From JAALLB01 sp964502215 (GTDB lineage: Bacteria; Pseudomonadota; Alphaproteobacteria; Rhizobiales; Rhizobiaceae): a stretch of 64,000 nucleotides of DNA. Both the position numbers and the translations under genes were made by a program. Under the pieces are notes generated by a model, which saw only the letters and a list, made by a program, of their open reading frames with translations, was not told the origin of the DNA and ran no database searches. The stretch is taken from contig CAZCUN010000012.1 in assembly GCA_964502215.1 (NCBI GenBank), positions 3,697 to 67,696 of the forward strand. Direction: 5' to 3'. Shown one piece after another: positions 8,942 to 16,958 of this stretch; the first letter of the stretch is position 1; every line of letters starts with the position of its first letter.

Positions 8942-9929
8942 TACATTCAAGGCAATTCAAGTCTCACGTGATGAGGAAAAAAAGCAATCCGTCAACATCA
9001 TTGAGCTGACGAATGATGATTTGATGGAAGGTAATGTTACGGTTGAAGTTGAAGCAACAACGGTAAACTATAAAGACGGTTTGGCCATTACGGGCAAAAG
9101 CCCTGTCATTCGTCATTGGCCTATGGTGCCAGGCATTGATTTGGTTGGAACTGTTCTTGAGACATCCTCTTCAGAATTTGCTGCTGGTGACAAAGTTTTA
9201 CTAAATGGTTTTGGTGTGGGTGAAGTGCATTGGGGTGGTTATGCGCAACGTGCAAGATTAAATTCTGATTGGCTTATCAAACTACCATCAGGCATTGAAG
9301 CCAAACAAGCCATGGGCGTTGGTACGGCTGGTTATACTGCCATGCTATGTGTCATGGCGTTAGAGCGTTATGGTATAACACCAGCATCAGGCCCAATCAT
9401 TGTAACAGGTGCAAACGGTGGCGTAGGTTCGGTTGCAATCTCTATTCTGTCTAAACTGGGTTATCATGTTATTGCCTCAACAGGCCGTGTTGATGAAAGT
9501 GATTTCTTAAAAGAATTAGGCGCTAGCGAAATTATTGATCGTGCAGAACTTTCAGAAGCTGGCCGTCCACTTGGTAAAGAACGTTGGGCAGGCGGCATTG
9601 ATGCGGTAGGTTCACACACGTTAGTTAATTTACTTGCACAAACAAATTATGGAGGAGCAGTCGCTGCTTGTGGTTTGGCGCAAGGCTTTGACCTTCCAGC
9701 AACGGTAATGCCATTTATTCTACGTGGTGTAGCACTCTTAGGCGTTGATTCGGTCATGGCTTCAAAAGAGTTGCGCAAGGAAGCCTGGGGAAGACTGGCA
9801 ACAGATCTCGATATGTCAAAACTTGAAGCGCTTACAACTGAAATTGGATTTGATGACATCATTCAAACTGCAAGTGACATTGTAGATGGAAAAGTTCGCG
9901 GCCGTGTAATTGTTGATATGAAAGCTTAA
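8934..9929 (+). CDS. acuI: YhdH/AcuI family quinone oxidoreductase (acryloyl-CoA reductase type)
   Basis: A 331-residue zinc-free medium-chain dehydrogenase/reductase. The N-terminus FKAIQVSRDEEKKQS, the stretch VNYKDGLAITG and PMVPGIDLVG are hallmarks of the YhdH/AcuI subfamily. The NADPH-binding GANGGVGSVAIS motif is near residue 160. AcuI proteins reduce acryloyl-CoA to propionyl-CoA with NADPH. In marine alphaproteobacteria this takes part in DMSP and acrylate metabolism, but no other DMSP gene is present here. It overlaps lspA and is followed 19 bases later by regB. Confidence 0.85.
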   Translation: MADTFKAIQVSRDEEKKQSVNIIELTNDDLMEGNVTVEVEATTVNYKDGLAITGKSPVIRHWPMVPGIDLVGTVLETSSSEFAAGDKVLLNGFGVGEVHWGGYAQRARLNSDWLIKLPSGIEAKQAMGVGTAGYTAMLCVMALERYGITPASGPIIVTGANGGVGSVAISILSKLGYHVIASTGRVDESDFLKELGASEIIDRAELSEAGRPLGKERWAGGIDAVGSHTLVNLLAQTNYGGAVAACGLAQGFDLPATVMPFILRGVALLGVDSVMASKELRKEAWGRLATDLDMSKLEALTTEIGFDDIIQTASDIVDGKVRGRVIVDMKA

Positions 9930-9948
9930 CTAAATTCAGGAGTAGCTT

Positions 9949-11256
9949 TTGGCGCTTGCAGAATTAACGGACATAAATCAGCGAGGCCTCAGTCATAACC
10001 TGAGGCTTAATACGCTCATTAATGTCAGGTGGCTGGCTATTCTTGGTCAGGCAAGCGCTGTTTTTGTCGTTTGGCAATTGCTTGGCTTTAACTTTGAGCC
10101 AGTGTTTTGTTTCGCTCTTATTTCAGTTTCTGTATTCGTAAATCTTTTTCTAAAATTTAGATATCCAGCTAATCAAAGAGTATCCTCCAAGGCGTCTGTG
10201 GTATTACTCGCCTATGATATAATTCAATTGGCAATGCTGTTATTTTTAACAGGTGGATTACAAAACCCCTTTTCCTTTTTATTGCTGGTTCCTGTTGTTA
10301 TTTCTGCAACAGCGCTTTCAATAAAATACACAATGTTTTTAGGAGTTTTGGCGATTGCGTGTACTTCGTTATTGGCATTTTATCACTTACCTTTGCCTTG
10401 GCTTGAAGGTGTAACGCTTAGACTTCCAAATATTTATATTGGGGGTATGTGGTTTGCGATTATTTCAAGTCTGTCTTTTACCGCTGTTTATGCTTTTCGG
10501 GTTGCCGATGAAGCACGCAAACTTTCTGATGCACTTGCAGCAACTGAATTAGTTTTACAGCGCGAGCAACATTTAACAAATTTAGATGGACTTGCCGCTG
10601 CCGCAGCTCATGAATTAGGTACGCCACTTGCAACAATTGCATTAGTATCAAAGGAAATGACAAGAGAACTCAAAGAAGGTTCTCAGATGTATGATGATGC
10701 GGCATTGCTTCGTAGTCAGGCAGAACGCTGCCGTGATATTTTACAAAAACTAACGTCTCTATCAAGTGAAGGAGACCGCCACATTGGCACAATGCCCTTT
10801 ACAGCTTTTATGGAAGAAATTGCCGAACCACACAGGAATTTTGGCGTATCGGTTAAAATTGAAAAACCTAAAGAAGACAATGTTCCAAATTGTTTGAGGA
10901 ATGCAGGAATACTTTATGGGTTAGGAAATATCGTAGAAAACGCTGTCGATTATGCAAATGAAAAAGTACTACTAAAAGCCGATTGGGATGATGATAATAT
11001 TTGGGTAAAAGTAATTGATGATGGCCGTGGTTTTGATGATGAAGTGTTGGCTAGAATTGGAGATCCATTTGTTACTAAACGTTCAAAATCTACTCAAAGT
11101 GGGGGTTTGGGTTTAGGGTTATTTATTGCAAAGACTTTGCTTGAAAGAAGTGGCGCAGATCTCACTTTTGAAAATGATTTTGGAAACCAGTTTGGCGGTG
11201 CATCGGTTTTTATTAAATGGCCAAGAGATGCAATTGAAGCAAATATGATTAAATAA
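9949..11256 (+). CDS. regB: Redox-sensing histidine kinase RegB/PrrB/ActS
   Basis: A 435-residue membrane sensor kinase. The N-terminal half has about six transmembrane helices. The quinone-sensing motif GGLQNPFSF sits in the membrane part. The H-box AAAAHELGTPLATI places the phospho-acceptor His at 221. The redox-active cysteine motif QAERCRDIL is present (Cys261, equivalent to Cys265 of Rhodobacter RegB). The ATP-binding domain has GNIVENAVDYA and GGLGLGLFIAKTLLE. It starts at TTG, preceded by AGGAGTAGC. The pair with regA downstream controls photosynthesis, nitrogen, carbon and respiration genes according to redox state in relatives. Confidence 0.95.
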   Translation: MALAELTDINQRGLSHNLRLNTLINVRWLAILGQASAVFVVWQLLGFNFEPVFCFALISVSVFVNLFLKFRYPANQRVSSKASVVLLAYDIIQLAMLLFLTGGLQNPFSFLLLVPVVISATALSIKYTMFLGVLAIACTSLLAFYHLPLPWLEGVTLRLPNIYIGGMWFAIISSLSFTAVYAFRVADEARKLSDALAATELVLQREQHLTNLDGLAAAAAHELGTPLATIALVSKEMTRELKEGSQMYDDAALLRSQAERCRDILQKLTSLSSEGDRHIGTMPFTAFMEEIAEPHRNFGVSVKIEKPKEDNVPNCLRNAGILYGLGNIVENAVDYANEKVLLKADWDDDNIWVKVIDDGRGFDDEVLARIGDPFVTKRSKSTQSGGLGLGLFIAKTLLERSGADLTFENDFGNQFGGASVFIKWPRDAIEANMIK

Positions 11257-11275
11257 TTTTAGTCTTTTTGCACCT

Positions 11276-11306
11276 TTGACAAATAGGGTTTGATGACCCA
11301 CATAAT
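11276..11306 (+). promoter_or_regulatory. Possible promoter of regA
   Basis: TTGACA at 11276-11281 and CATAAT at 11301-11306 are separated by 19 bases, one or two longer than ideal. It lies in the 77-base gap between regB and regA, which would allow regA to be transcribed separately from regB. The call is tentative. Confidence 0.3.
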
Positions 11307-11333
11307 ACTTAAAGCAACAAAAAAGATTTTAGA

Positions 11334-11894
11334 ATGACAAACTCAGCTCAAGCTCCTGAAGATATTGGCGAAAACAATAATCTATTGATTGTTGACGATG
11401 ATCGCCCATTTTTGCAACGCCTTGCACGTGCGATGGAGAGCCGTGGATTTGTAGTTGAAACTGCTGAAAGTGTCACCGAAGGCATGGCCAAAATAAAAAT
11501 TAAAGCGCCTGATTTTGCAGTCGTGGATATGCGTTTAAATGATGGTAATGGCCTTGATGTTATTCAGGGTATTCGGAATTTAAAACCAGATTGTAAGGCG
11601 ATTATCTTAACGGGCTATGGCAATATTGCGACAGCTGTAACAGCAGTAAAAATGGGTGCAATTGATTATCTTGCAAAACCTGCTGATGCTGATGATGTTT
11701 ATACAGCCTTAATGCGAAAACCCTCAGACAAAGCAGATCCTCCAGAAAACCCAATGTCTGCTGACCGTGTTAGGTGGGAGCATATTCAACGTGTTTATGA
11801 ATTATGTGATCGCAATGTTTCAGAAACTGCTCGACGTTTAAATATGCACCGAAGAACTTTACAGCGAATTTTGGCAAAACGCGCTCCAAGGTAA
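11334..11894 (+). CDS. regA: Response regulator RegA/PrrA/ActR
   Basis: A 186-residue DNA-binding response regulator. The receiver domain has the acidic pair in VDDDRPF, the phospho-acceptor Asp65 in VDMRLNDG, and the conserved Lys in YLAKPADADD. The C-terminal Fis-like helix-turn-helix is VSETARRLNMHRRTLQRIL, which is nearly invariant in RegA/ActR. It partners the RegB kinase encoded just upstream and is one of the most conserved regulators in alphaproteobacteria. It ends three bases from the convergent mmcB gene. Confidence 0.96.
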   Translation: MTNSAQAPEDIGENNNLLIVDDDRPFLQRLARAMESRGFVVETAESVTEGMAKIKIKAPDFAVVDMRLNDGNGLDVIQGIRNLKPDCKAIILTGYGNIATAVTAVKMGAIDYLAKPADADDVYTALMRKPSDKADPPENPMSADRVRWEHIQRVYELCDRNVSETARRLNMHRRTLQRILAKRAPR

Positions 11895-11896
11895 TT

Positions 11897-12389
11897 TTAG
11901 TCTTGCTCAGGTTCTACAAATCTTTCATGCAAGGTAAGGCGCTTTGTTCGCAATGCTGCACTTCTGGCAAAACGTAGGGTAAGTGCTTTTCTGGTTGCAG
12001 GACTCAGTTTTTGTTGTTCGGCTTCACGGATTATCTCACAACCATATTCATCAGCAAAAATAAATCCTTCTGTTTCAGGAAATATTTCCATTGGAACATC
12101 AGGGTGAGTTGCAAAATAAAATTGATCACAATACTCTTTGTATTCATGCCATTTCTTATCAGATTTGAAAATCTGCAATTGATGATTTTATCTCAATAAT
12201 AATCACGCTACCCTTGCGATTCAAACCGATTAGGTCAGCGCGCCTGCCGCCTGAAAGAGTGAGCTCTGGTAAGAAAACCATGTCGGTTGCTTTCATGCCT
12301 TTCAAAATTCCACGCCTAATTATCATCGCCATTTCAGATTGACGAGCATCAAATTCATTGGATTGGTCAGTGCTAGAAATCAAAGGCAT
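11897..12389 (-). pseudogene. mmcB: MmcB family DNA repair protein gene, frameshifted
   Basis: Two overlapping minus-strand frames reconstruct one MmcB-type protein of about 163 residues. The upstream frame (12389-12159) gives PELTLSGGRRADLIGL and IIIEIKSSIADF, the PD-(D/E)xK-like nuclease core, and then stops. The downstream frame (from about 12167) resumes with SDKKWHEYKEYCDQFYFA and runs to the C-terminus (RKALTLRFARSAALR). Deleting one base from the TTT at 12164-12166 (AAA on the coding strand) fuses them exactly where the family reads DF-x-S/A-D-x-KW. Caulobacter MmcB is SOS-regulated and contributes to mitomycin C resistance. This is a recent mutation or a sequencing error. Confidence 0.8.
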
Positions 12390-12436
12390 TGATATTTTTT
12401 CATCTTTTATTGTTGTTGCTTGATTGCAACATTTCG

Positions 12437-12476
12437 TTAACCATTTGAAAATCCGATTAAAATTATATTGCGAATC
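12437..12476 (+). promoter_or_regulatory. CtrA half-site and GANTC site upstream of the L,D-transpeptidase gene
   Basis: TTAACCAT (12437-12444) is the common CtrA half-site in alphaproteobacteria. GAATC at 12472-12476 is a CcrM methylation target. Both lie in the 170-base divergent interval before the transpeptidase gene, which holds no ORF. Such short motifs occur by chance, so cell-cycle control is only a suggestion. Confidence 0.3.
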
Positions 12477-12559
12477 GTAGAATATTAGTGATTTAACTTT
12501 AGTTGAAATTCCCTGTCACTCAAATTATTCAGACAGGCTCATAAATTAAGGGCATTAAA

Positions 12560-13186
12560 ATGAATAGACGTGCGTTCACACTTTCACTTTTGTCGACAGC
12601 TGCACTTGCAAGTTGTTCTTCGATTTCCAGAGATCCAACACGCGAGTTTCGCTCAGACTATAGCGCACGTGTTGATGGTGGCTTTAAACTTCCAGCGATA
12701 CCGCTAAAGAAAATGGACAAAGAGTTCTTGCGTCAGGTTGTTGATTATCCAACAAAAGAACGCGTTGGCACTATTGTTGTTGATGTACCTTCTCGCCATC
12801 TTTATTTGGTGCAGCCTGGCGGCAAAGCCATGCGATATGGCGTAGGTGTTGGGAAGCAGGGTTTTGCTTGGTCAGGTAATGCTAAAATTGGCTGGAAAAG
12901 AGAATGGCCAACTTGGACACCGCCTGCGCCAATGATTAGACGCAGACCAGAATTGGCTAAATGGCGCAAAGGCATGCCTCCGGGTCTAACCAATCCACTT
13001 GGACCACGCGCACTTTATCTAACAAAGGGCGGTCGTGATACGCTATATCGTTTACATGGAACGCCGGAATGGTGGTCAATCGGTAAAGCAGTATCTTCAG
13101 GCTGCATTCGTTTGCTAAACCAAGATATCATTGATTTACATGCTCGCGTAAAACCGGGAGCTAAGGTTGTTGTAAAACAAACTTAA
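12560..13186 (+). CDS. L,D-transpeptidase (YkuD family), lipoprotein
   Basis: A 208-residue periplasmic enzyme. The N-terminus has charged MNRR, a hydrophobic stretch and the lipobox LASC (Cys19), so it is probably an LspA-processed lipoprotein. The YkuD catalytic domain spans about 70-208. It has HGTPEWWSIGKAVSSGCIRLL with nucleophile Cys182 and the upstream catalytic His. Enzymes of this type make 3-3 peptidoglycan cross-links or attach lipoproteins to peptidoglycan; which one applies cannot be told. It is a monocistronic unit ending at a shared terminator. Confidence 0.93.
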   Translation: MNRRAFTLSLLSTAALASCSSISRDPTREFRSDYSARVDGGFKLPAIPLKKMDKEFLRQVVDYPTKERVGTIVVDVPSRHLYLVQPGGKAMRYGVGVGKQGFAWSGNAKIGWKREWPTWTPPAPMIRRRPELAKWRKGMPPGLTNPLGPRALYLTKGGRDTLYRLHGTPEWWSIGKAVSSGCIRLLNQDIIDLHARVKPGAKVVVKQT

Positions 13187-13206
13187 GTTTTTATAAAATA
13201 GAAATA

Positions 13207-13237
13207 AAAAAACCCCGCCTCTTGAGCGGGGTTTTTT
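13207..13237. terminator. Bidirectional terminator between the L,D-transpeptidase gene and glcB
   Basis: A stem AACCCCGC/GCGGGGTT extended by A-T pairs, with the loop CTCTTGA, is flanked by A-runs on the left and T-runs on the right. It can end transcription from either side of these convergent genes. Confidence 0.9.
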
Positions 13238-13260
13238 GTATTCAGATTTGAGAATATAGA

Positions 13261-15429
13261 TTATGCATTTGTTGCTTTAAACTCAAGACGCTTTCTATGA
13301 AGCACTGGCTCTGTATAGCCTGAAGGTTGAACATCCCCTTCAAAGACTAATTCACATGCGGCTTGAAACGCGACTGAGTTATCAAAGTCAGGTGACATGT
13401 TGCGGTAGTGCGGATCACCCTCATTTTGACCATCCACAACACCTGCCATACGTTTTAAAGTTTCAGTAACCTGCTCTTTGTTGGTCACATCATGCTTTAG
13501 CCAGTTTGCAATGTGTTGTGTTGAAATTCGCAATGTTGCGCGGTCTTCCATAAGACCAACATCATTAATATCAGGCACTTTAGAACACCCAACACCATGC
13601 TCAACCCAGCGAACCATATAACCCAGAATACCTTGGGCATTATTATCAAGTTCATTTTGGATATCTTCTTTTGACCAGTTCGGGCGAATAGCAACTGGAA
13701 TGGTCAAAATATCATCAAGGTTTGCACGACCACGGGTTGAGATTTTAGATTGCTCTTCTGCAACATTGACCTGGTGATAATGAGTTGAGTGAAGTGTTGC
13801 AGCAGTTGGTGATGGCACCCAAGCACAATTTGCTCCTGCTTTAGGGTGGCCAATTTTTTGCTCCAACATATCAGCCATCAAATCAGGCATTGCCCACATG
13901 CCTTTACCAATTTGTGCATGGCCTGAAAGTCCGCACTCAAGACCAATATCCACATTCCAATCTTCATAAGCAGAAATCCATGCAGCACCTTTCATATCTG
14001 CTTTACGCAACATTGGCCCTGCTAGCATAGAGGTATGAATTTCATCGCCAGTGCGATCTAGGAAACCTGTGTTGATGAAAACAACACGTTCTTTTGCAAC
14101 GCGGATACACTCTTTGAGGTTTGCAGTTGTACGGCGCTCTTCATCCATAATACCCATTTTGAGTGTATTAGGTTTCATGCCAAGTGCTTGCTCAACGCGG
14201 CCAAAAATTTCAACCGCAAAGGCAACTTCTTCAGGGCCATGCATTTTTGGTTTTACAATATACATAGAACCTTCGCGTGAATTGCCATTGCGGCCATTTT
14301 CGCCCAAATCATGCAGCGCGATCATGGCTGTCATCATGCAATCCATAATGCCTTCAGGAATTTCTTTACCCCCATCAAAAGTAATCGCAGGGTTTGTCAT
14401 CAAGTGACCCACATTACGCACAAGCAACAAAGAGCGACCAGCAAGCGTTACATCTTTACCGCTTGCACTTGAATATTGGCGGTCTTCATTAAGCTTGCGA
14501 GTAATAGTCTTGCCACCCTTATCAAAGCTTTCTGTTAGATCGCCTTTCATCAGGCCAAGCCAATTTTGGTAAGCAAGTACTTTGTCTTCGCCATCTACGG
14601 CAGCAACGGAATCTTCGCAGTCACAAATGGTAGTAAGAGCAGACTCAAGAATAACATCAGCAATTTTAGCTTTATCAGTAGAGCCAATTGGATGATTGCC
14701 ATCAATGATAATATCCGCATGAAGACCATTACGTTTTACAAGGATAGATGTTGGGTTTTCAGCTTCACCTTTAAAACCAACAAATTGCGCAGGATTAGAA
14801 AGCCCAACAGTCTTACCACCATCAAGTGTTATCTGTAATTCACCATCAACAACGCTAAGCTTTGATGCATTTGCCCAAGAGCCATCCAATGCAACTGATT
14901 TATCAAGGAAGTCCCGCGCCCATGCGATTACTTTATCGCCACGTTTAGGATTGTAAGCCTTGCCTTTTTCTGCGCCACCCTCTTCAGAGATAGCATCTGT
15001 GCCATAAAGTGCATCGTATAATGAACCCCAGCGCGCATTAGCAGCATTAAGCGCATAACGCGCATTCATAATCGGAACAACAAGTTGAGGGCCTGCAATC
15101 ATGGCAATCTCAGGATCAACATTAGAAGTGTCTACGGAAAACTTTCCACCCTCAGGAACAAGATAGCCGATGTCAGTCAGAAACTTTTTATAATCTTCAA
15201 GATTATAGTTGGTGCTATTTTCTTTGTAATAGTCATCAATTTTTGATTGCAGGTCACCCCGCTTTTGTAACAAGGCAGCATTCGTAGGTGCTAGATCTGT
15301 TACAAGTGTTTCTAGATCCGCCCAAAACTTTTCTTTACTGATGCCAGTGCCGGGTAAAGCCTGATCATTTACAAAGTTGTAAAGATCACTATCAACATCC
15401 AGTTTTCCAATGTTAGTGCGTTCAGACAT
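13261..15429 (-). CDS. glcB: Malate synthase G
   Basis: A 722-residue monomeric malate synthase of the G type. It condenses glyoxylate with acetyl-CoA to malate in the glyoxylate bypass or glycolate use. Recognisable segments include the N-terminal DLYNFVNDQALPGTG and a TTICDCEDSVAAVD metal-site region. IMDEERRTTANLKECI and FINTGFLDRTGDEIHT form the TIM-barrel active site. The C-terminal domain has HGVGCSKVPDI. The ATG is preceded by AGGAGAG. No isocitrate lyase gene is adjacent. Confidence 0.98.
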   Translation of the reverse strand: MSERTNIGKLDVDSDLYNFVNDQALPGTGISKEKFWADLETLVTDLAPTNAALLQKRGDLQSKIDDYYKENSTNYNLEDYKKFLTDIGYLVPEGGKFSVDTSNVDPEIAMIAGPQLVVPIMNARYALNAANARWGSLYDALYGTDAISEEGGAEKGKAYNPKRGDKVIAWARDFLDKSVALDGSWANASKLSVVDGELQITLDGGKTVGLSNPAQFVGFKGEAENPTSILVKRNGLHADIIIDGNHPIGSTDKAKIADVILESALTTICDCEDSVAAVDGEDKVLAYQNWLGLMKGDLTESFDKGGKTITRKLNEDRQYSSASGKDVTLAGRSLLLVRNVGHLMTNPAITFDGGKEIPEGIMDCMMTAMIALHDLGENGRNGNSREGSMYIVKPKMHGPEEVAFAVEIFGRVEQALGMKPNTLKMGIMDEERRTTANLKECIRVAKERVVFINTGFLDRTGDEIHTSMLAGPMLRKADMKGAAWISAYEDWNVDIGLECGLSGHAQIGKGMWAMPDLMADMLEQKIGHPKAGANCAWVPSPTAATLHSTHYHQVNVAEEQSKISTRGRANLDDILTIPVAIRPNWSKEDIQNELDNNAQGILGYMVRWVEHGVGCSKVPDINDVGLMEDRATLRISTQHIANWLKHDVTNKEQVTETLKRMAGVVDGQNEGDPHYRNMSPDFDNSVAFQAACELVFEGDVQPSGYTEPVLHRKRLEFKATNA

Positions 15430-15540
15430 AATACTCTCCTGATATTTAAAATAATTGCCCCATGGCTATCAAAACCACCGGTATTGTCAATTTCGAGTAA
15501 ATAAGAAACATTATTTCCAAAAAGGAAATAATATCAAATA

Positions 15541-15568
15541 TTGAACCGCGCACCTGCAATACCCATAT
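15541..15568 (+). promoter_or_regulatory. Candidate heat-shock promoter of the hsp20 gene
   Basis: TTGAA at 15541-15545 and CCCATAT at 15562-15568 are spaced by 16 bases, close to the enterobacterial sigma-32 pattern (CTTGAA-N13-17-CCCCATNT). It is 30 bases upstream of a small heat-shock gene, which raises its plausibility. The rest of the 169-base divergent interval (glcB and hsp20) shows no gene. Confidence 0.5.
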
Positions 15569-15598
15569 GTTCTATGAGACGGATGTTAGGAAAATCTC

Positions 15599-16042
15599 AT
15601 GTCACGTATAGCAGGGTTTTCGAGCCCATTATTACTGGGTTATGATGAATTGGAACGTGTGCTTGCGCGCGCAACCAAAAGCGCTAACGATGGCTATCCG
15701 CCCTATAATATTGAGCGCCTTCAAACACAACCAGGAGAAAAAGGCGACCTATTACGAATTACGATTGCGGTCGCTGGTTTTCGCGATGATGAGCTTGATA
15801 TTAGCATTGAAGAAAACCAACTTACAGTTTCTGGGAAACAAATTGACGATAAAGAACGTATCTTTTTGCATAGAGGCATTGCAGCAAGGCAGTTTCAACG
15901 CGCATTTGTGCTGGCAGAAGGCATAGAAGTTAGCGGTGCAAATTTAGAAAACGGACTTTTAGAGATTGATCTTATTCGAATTCAACCAGAGCGCATAATA
16001 CGAAAAATATCAATAAAATCGAATAAGCAGACAAAGGATTAA
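15599..16042 (+). CDS. Small heat-shock protein, Hsp20/alpha-crystallin family (IbpA-like)
   Basis: A 147-residue ATP-independent holdase. The IbpA-like N-terminus contains FSSPLLLGYDELERVL and GYPPYNIERL. The alpha-crystallin domain covers about 40-130, with LLRITIAVAGFRDDELDI, QLTVSGKQ, FLHRGIAARQFQRAFVLAEGI and NGLLEIDLIR. It keeps denatured proteins soluble for DnaK and ClpB. A sigma-32-like promoter precedes it. The DUF1150 gene follows four bases later and is a frequent neighbour in this order. Confidence 0.95.
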   Translation: MSRIAGFSSPLLLGYDELERVLARATKSANDGYPPYNIERLQTQPGEKGDLLRITIAVAGFRDDELDISIEENQLTVSGKQIDDKERIFLHRGIAARQFQRAFVLAEGIEVSGANLENGLLEIDLIRIQPERIIRKISIKSNKQTKD

Positions 16043-16046
16043 ATTC

Positions 16047-16304
16047 ATGTTCCATGACCATAAATCAGATATTTATAATGTTGAGGATTTGGCACAAATG
16101 GGTTCTGATGTCATTGCTTATATGCGTGAGATGACAAGTGAAGAAATTTCAGAGGCTTTTCCAAAAACCCCCGAGCTAGAAGAAAATCAAACTTATTGGG
16201 CTTTGTTTAGCGCAGACGGCGCGCCACTCATGTTGGCCACTGAGCGCGCCGATATTACATCTTCTGCATTTCATAATAATCTAAAAACAGTTTTGCTGAA
16301 TTAA
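16047..16304 (+). CDS. DUF1150 family protein
   Basis: An 85-residue acidic protein matching DUF1150 of alphaproteobacteria: VEDLAQMGSDVIAYMREMTSEE near the N-terminus and WALFSADGAPLMLATERADI in the middle. There are no membrane segments or catalytic motif. It is four bases behind hsp20, which points to cotranscription under heat-shock control and perhaps a cofactor role for the small heat-shock protein. That role is inferred from context only. Its last four bases overlap the convergent hpf gene. Confidence 0.85.
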   Translation: MFHDHKSDIYNVEDLAQMGSDVIAYMREMTSEEISEAFPKTPELEENQTYWALFSADGAPLMLATERADITSSAFHNNLKTVLLN

Positions 16305-16861
16305 GCAGGGTCCACCCACCCAATGTTTCCATCTTCGCGACGGTATACTACATTGGTTTTCCCATTGCCTGCATTAGTGAAGACAACAACTGGATTATCA
16401 ATCAAGTCTAACTTCATTACAGCAGCAGCAACGCTTGATGTTTCGATGCTAGTCAATGATTCTGCAATAATCACTGGGTTGTATTCCTCAGGCATTTCTT
16501 CTTCTGAGGCTGGGGCTTCAACGATTGCATATGCTGCTTGTGCACGTGCTAATTTATCAGCATTACCATGGTGATCTTTGAGACGTCGTTTATAACGTCT
16601 TAAGCGTTTTTCAATTTTATCGGCGGCGGCTTCAAAAGCTGCAGTTGCATCAATCTCATTAGCAGTGCCTTGTAAATCAGCGCTACTGTCTAGGTGAATG
16701 ATACATTCACAAGCAAAACGATTACCTTGTTTTTCAAGCGTGACATGACCGCGATAACCACCGGGAAAATATTTTGTAACAGCCTCATCAAGTCTGTCAT
16801 TGATACGCGCAGTAAGCGTATCCCCAATGTTCATGTGTTTGCCTGAAATTTGTAAGCTCAT
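16301..16861 (-). CDS. hpf: Ribosome hibernation-promoting factor, long form
   Basis: A 186-residue long-type HPF/RaiA. The N-terminal domain (about 1-105) starts LQISGKHMNIGDTL and contains the basic helix KIEKRLRRYKRRLKDHH that enters the 30S decoding channel. After a linker, the C-terminal dimerisation domain (about 125-186) has LIDNPVVVFTNAGNGKTNVVYRREDGNIGWVDP. Long HPF joins two 70S ribosomes into inactive 100S particles in stationary phase. It lies downstream of rpoN, as usual in proteobacteria. The ptsN gene that often follows is missing here. Confidence 0.95.
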   Translation of the reverse strand: MSLQISGKHMNIGDTLTARINDRLDEAVTKYFPGGYRGHVTLEKQGNRFACECIIHLDSSADLQGTANEIDATAAFEAAADKIEKRLRRYKRRLKDHHGNADKLARAQAAYAIVEAPASEEEMPEEYNPVIIAESLTSIETSSVAAAVMKLDLIDNPVVVFTNAGNGKTNVVYRREDGNIGWVDPA

Positions 16862-16958
16862 TTTGCATCTCCATTTTTATTTTCGCTACGATACAAGGGT
16901 AGCGCGGAGAGGCATTAGATGGCAATTCCAAAACGTAAATATATATTTTGATGCTTAA

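Noticed and set aside
11897..12178. Independent 93-residue minus-strand gene
   Set aside because: It is the C-terminal half of MmcB, shifted by one base from the upstream frame.
14051..14838. Plus-strand open frames within glcB
   Set aside because: Antisense shadows of malate synthase with no recognisable motif.
16884..16904. CGCTAC...GTAGCG hairpin between rpoN and hpf
   Set aside because: Only six pairs and no T-run on either strand; not enough to call a terminator.
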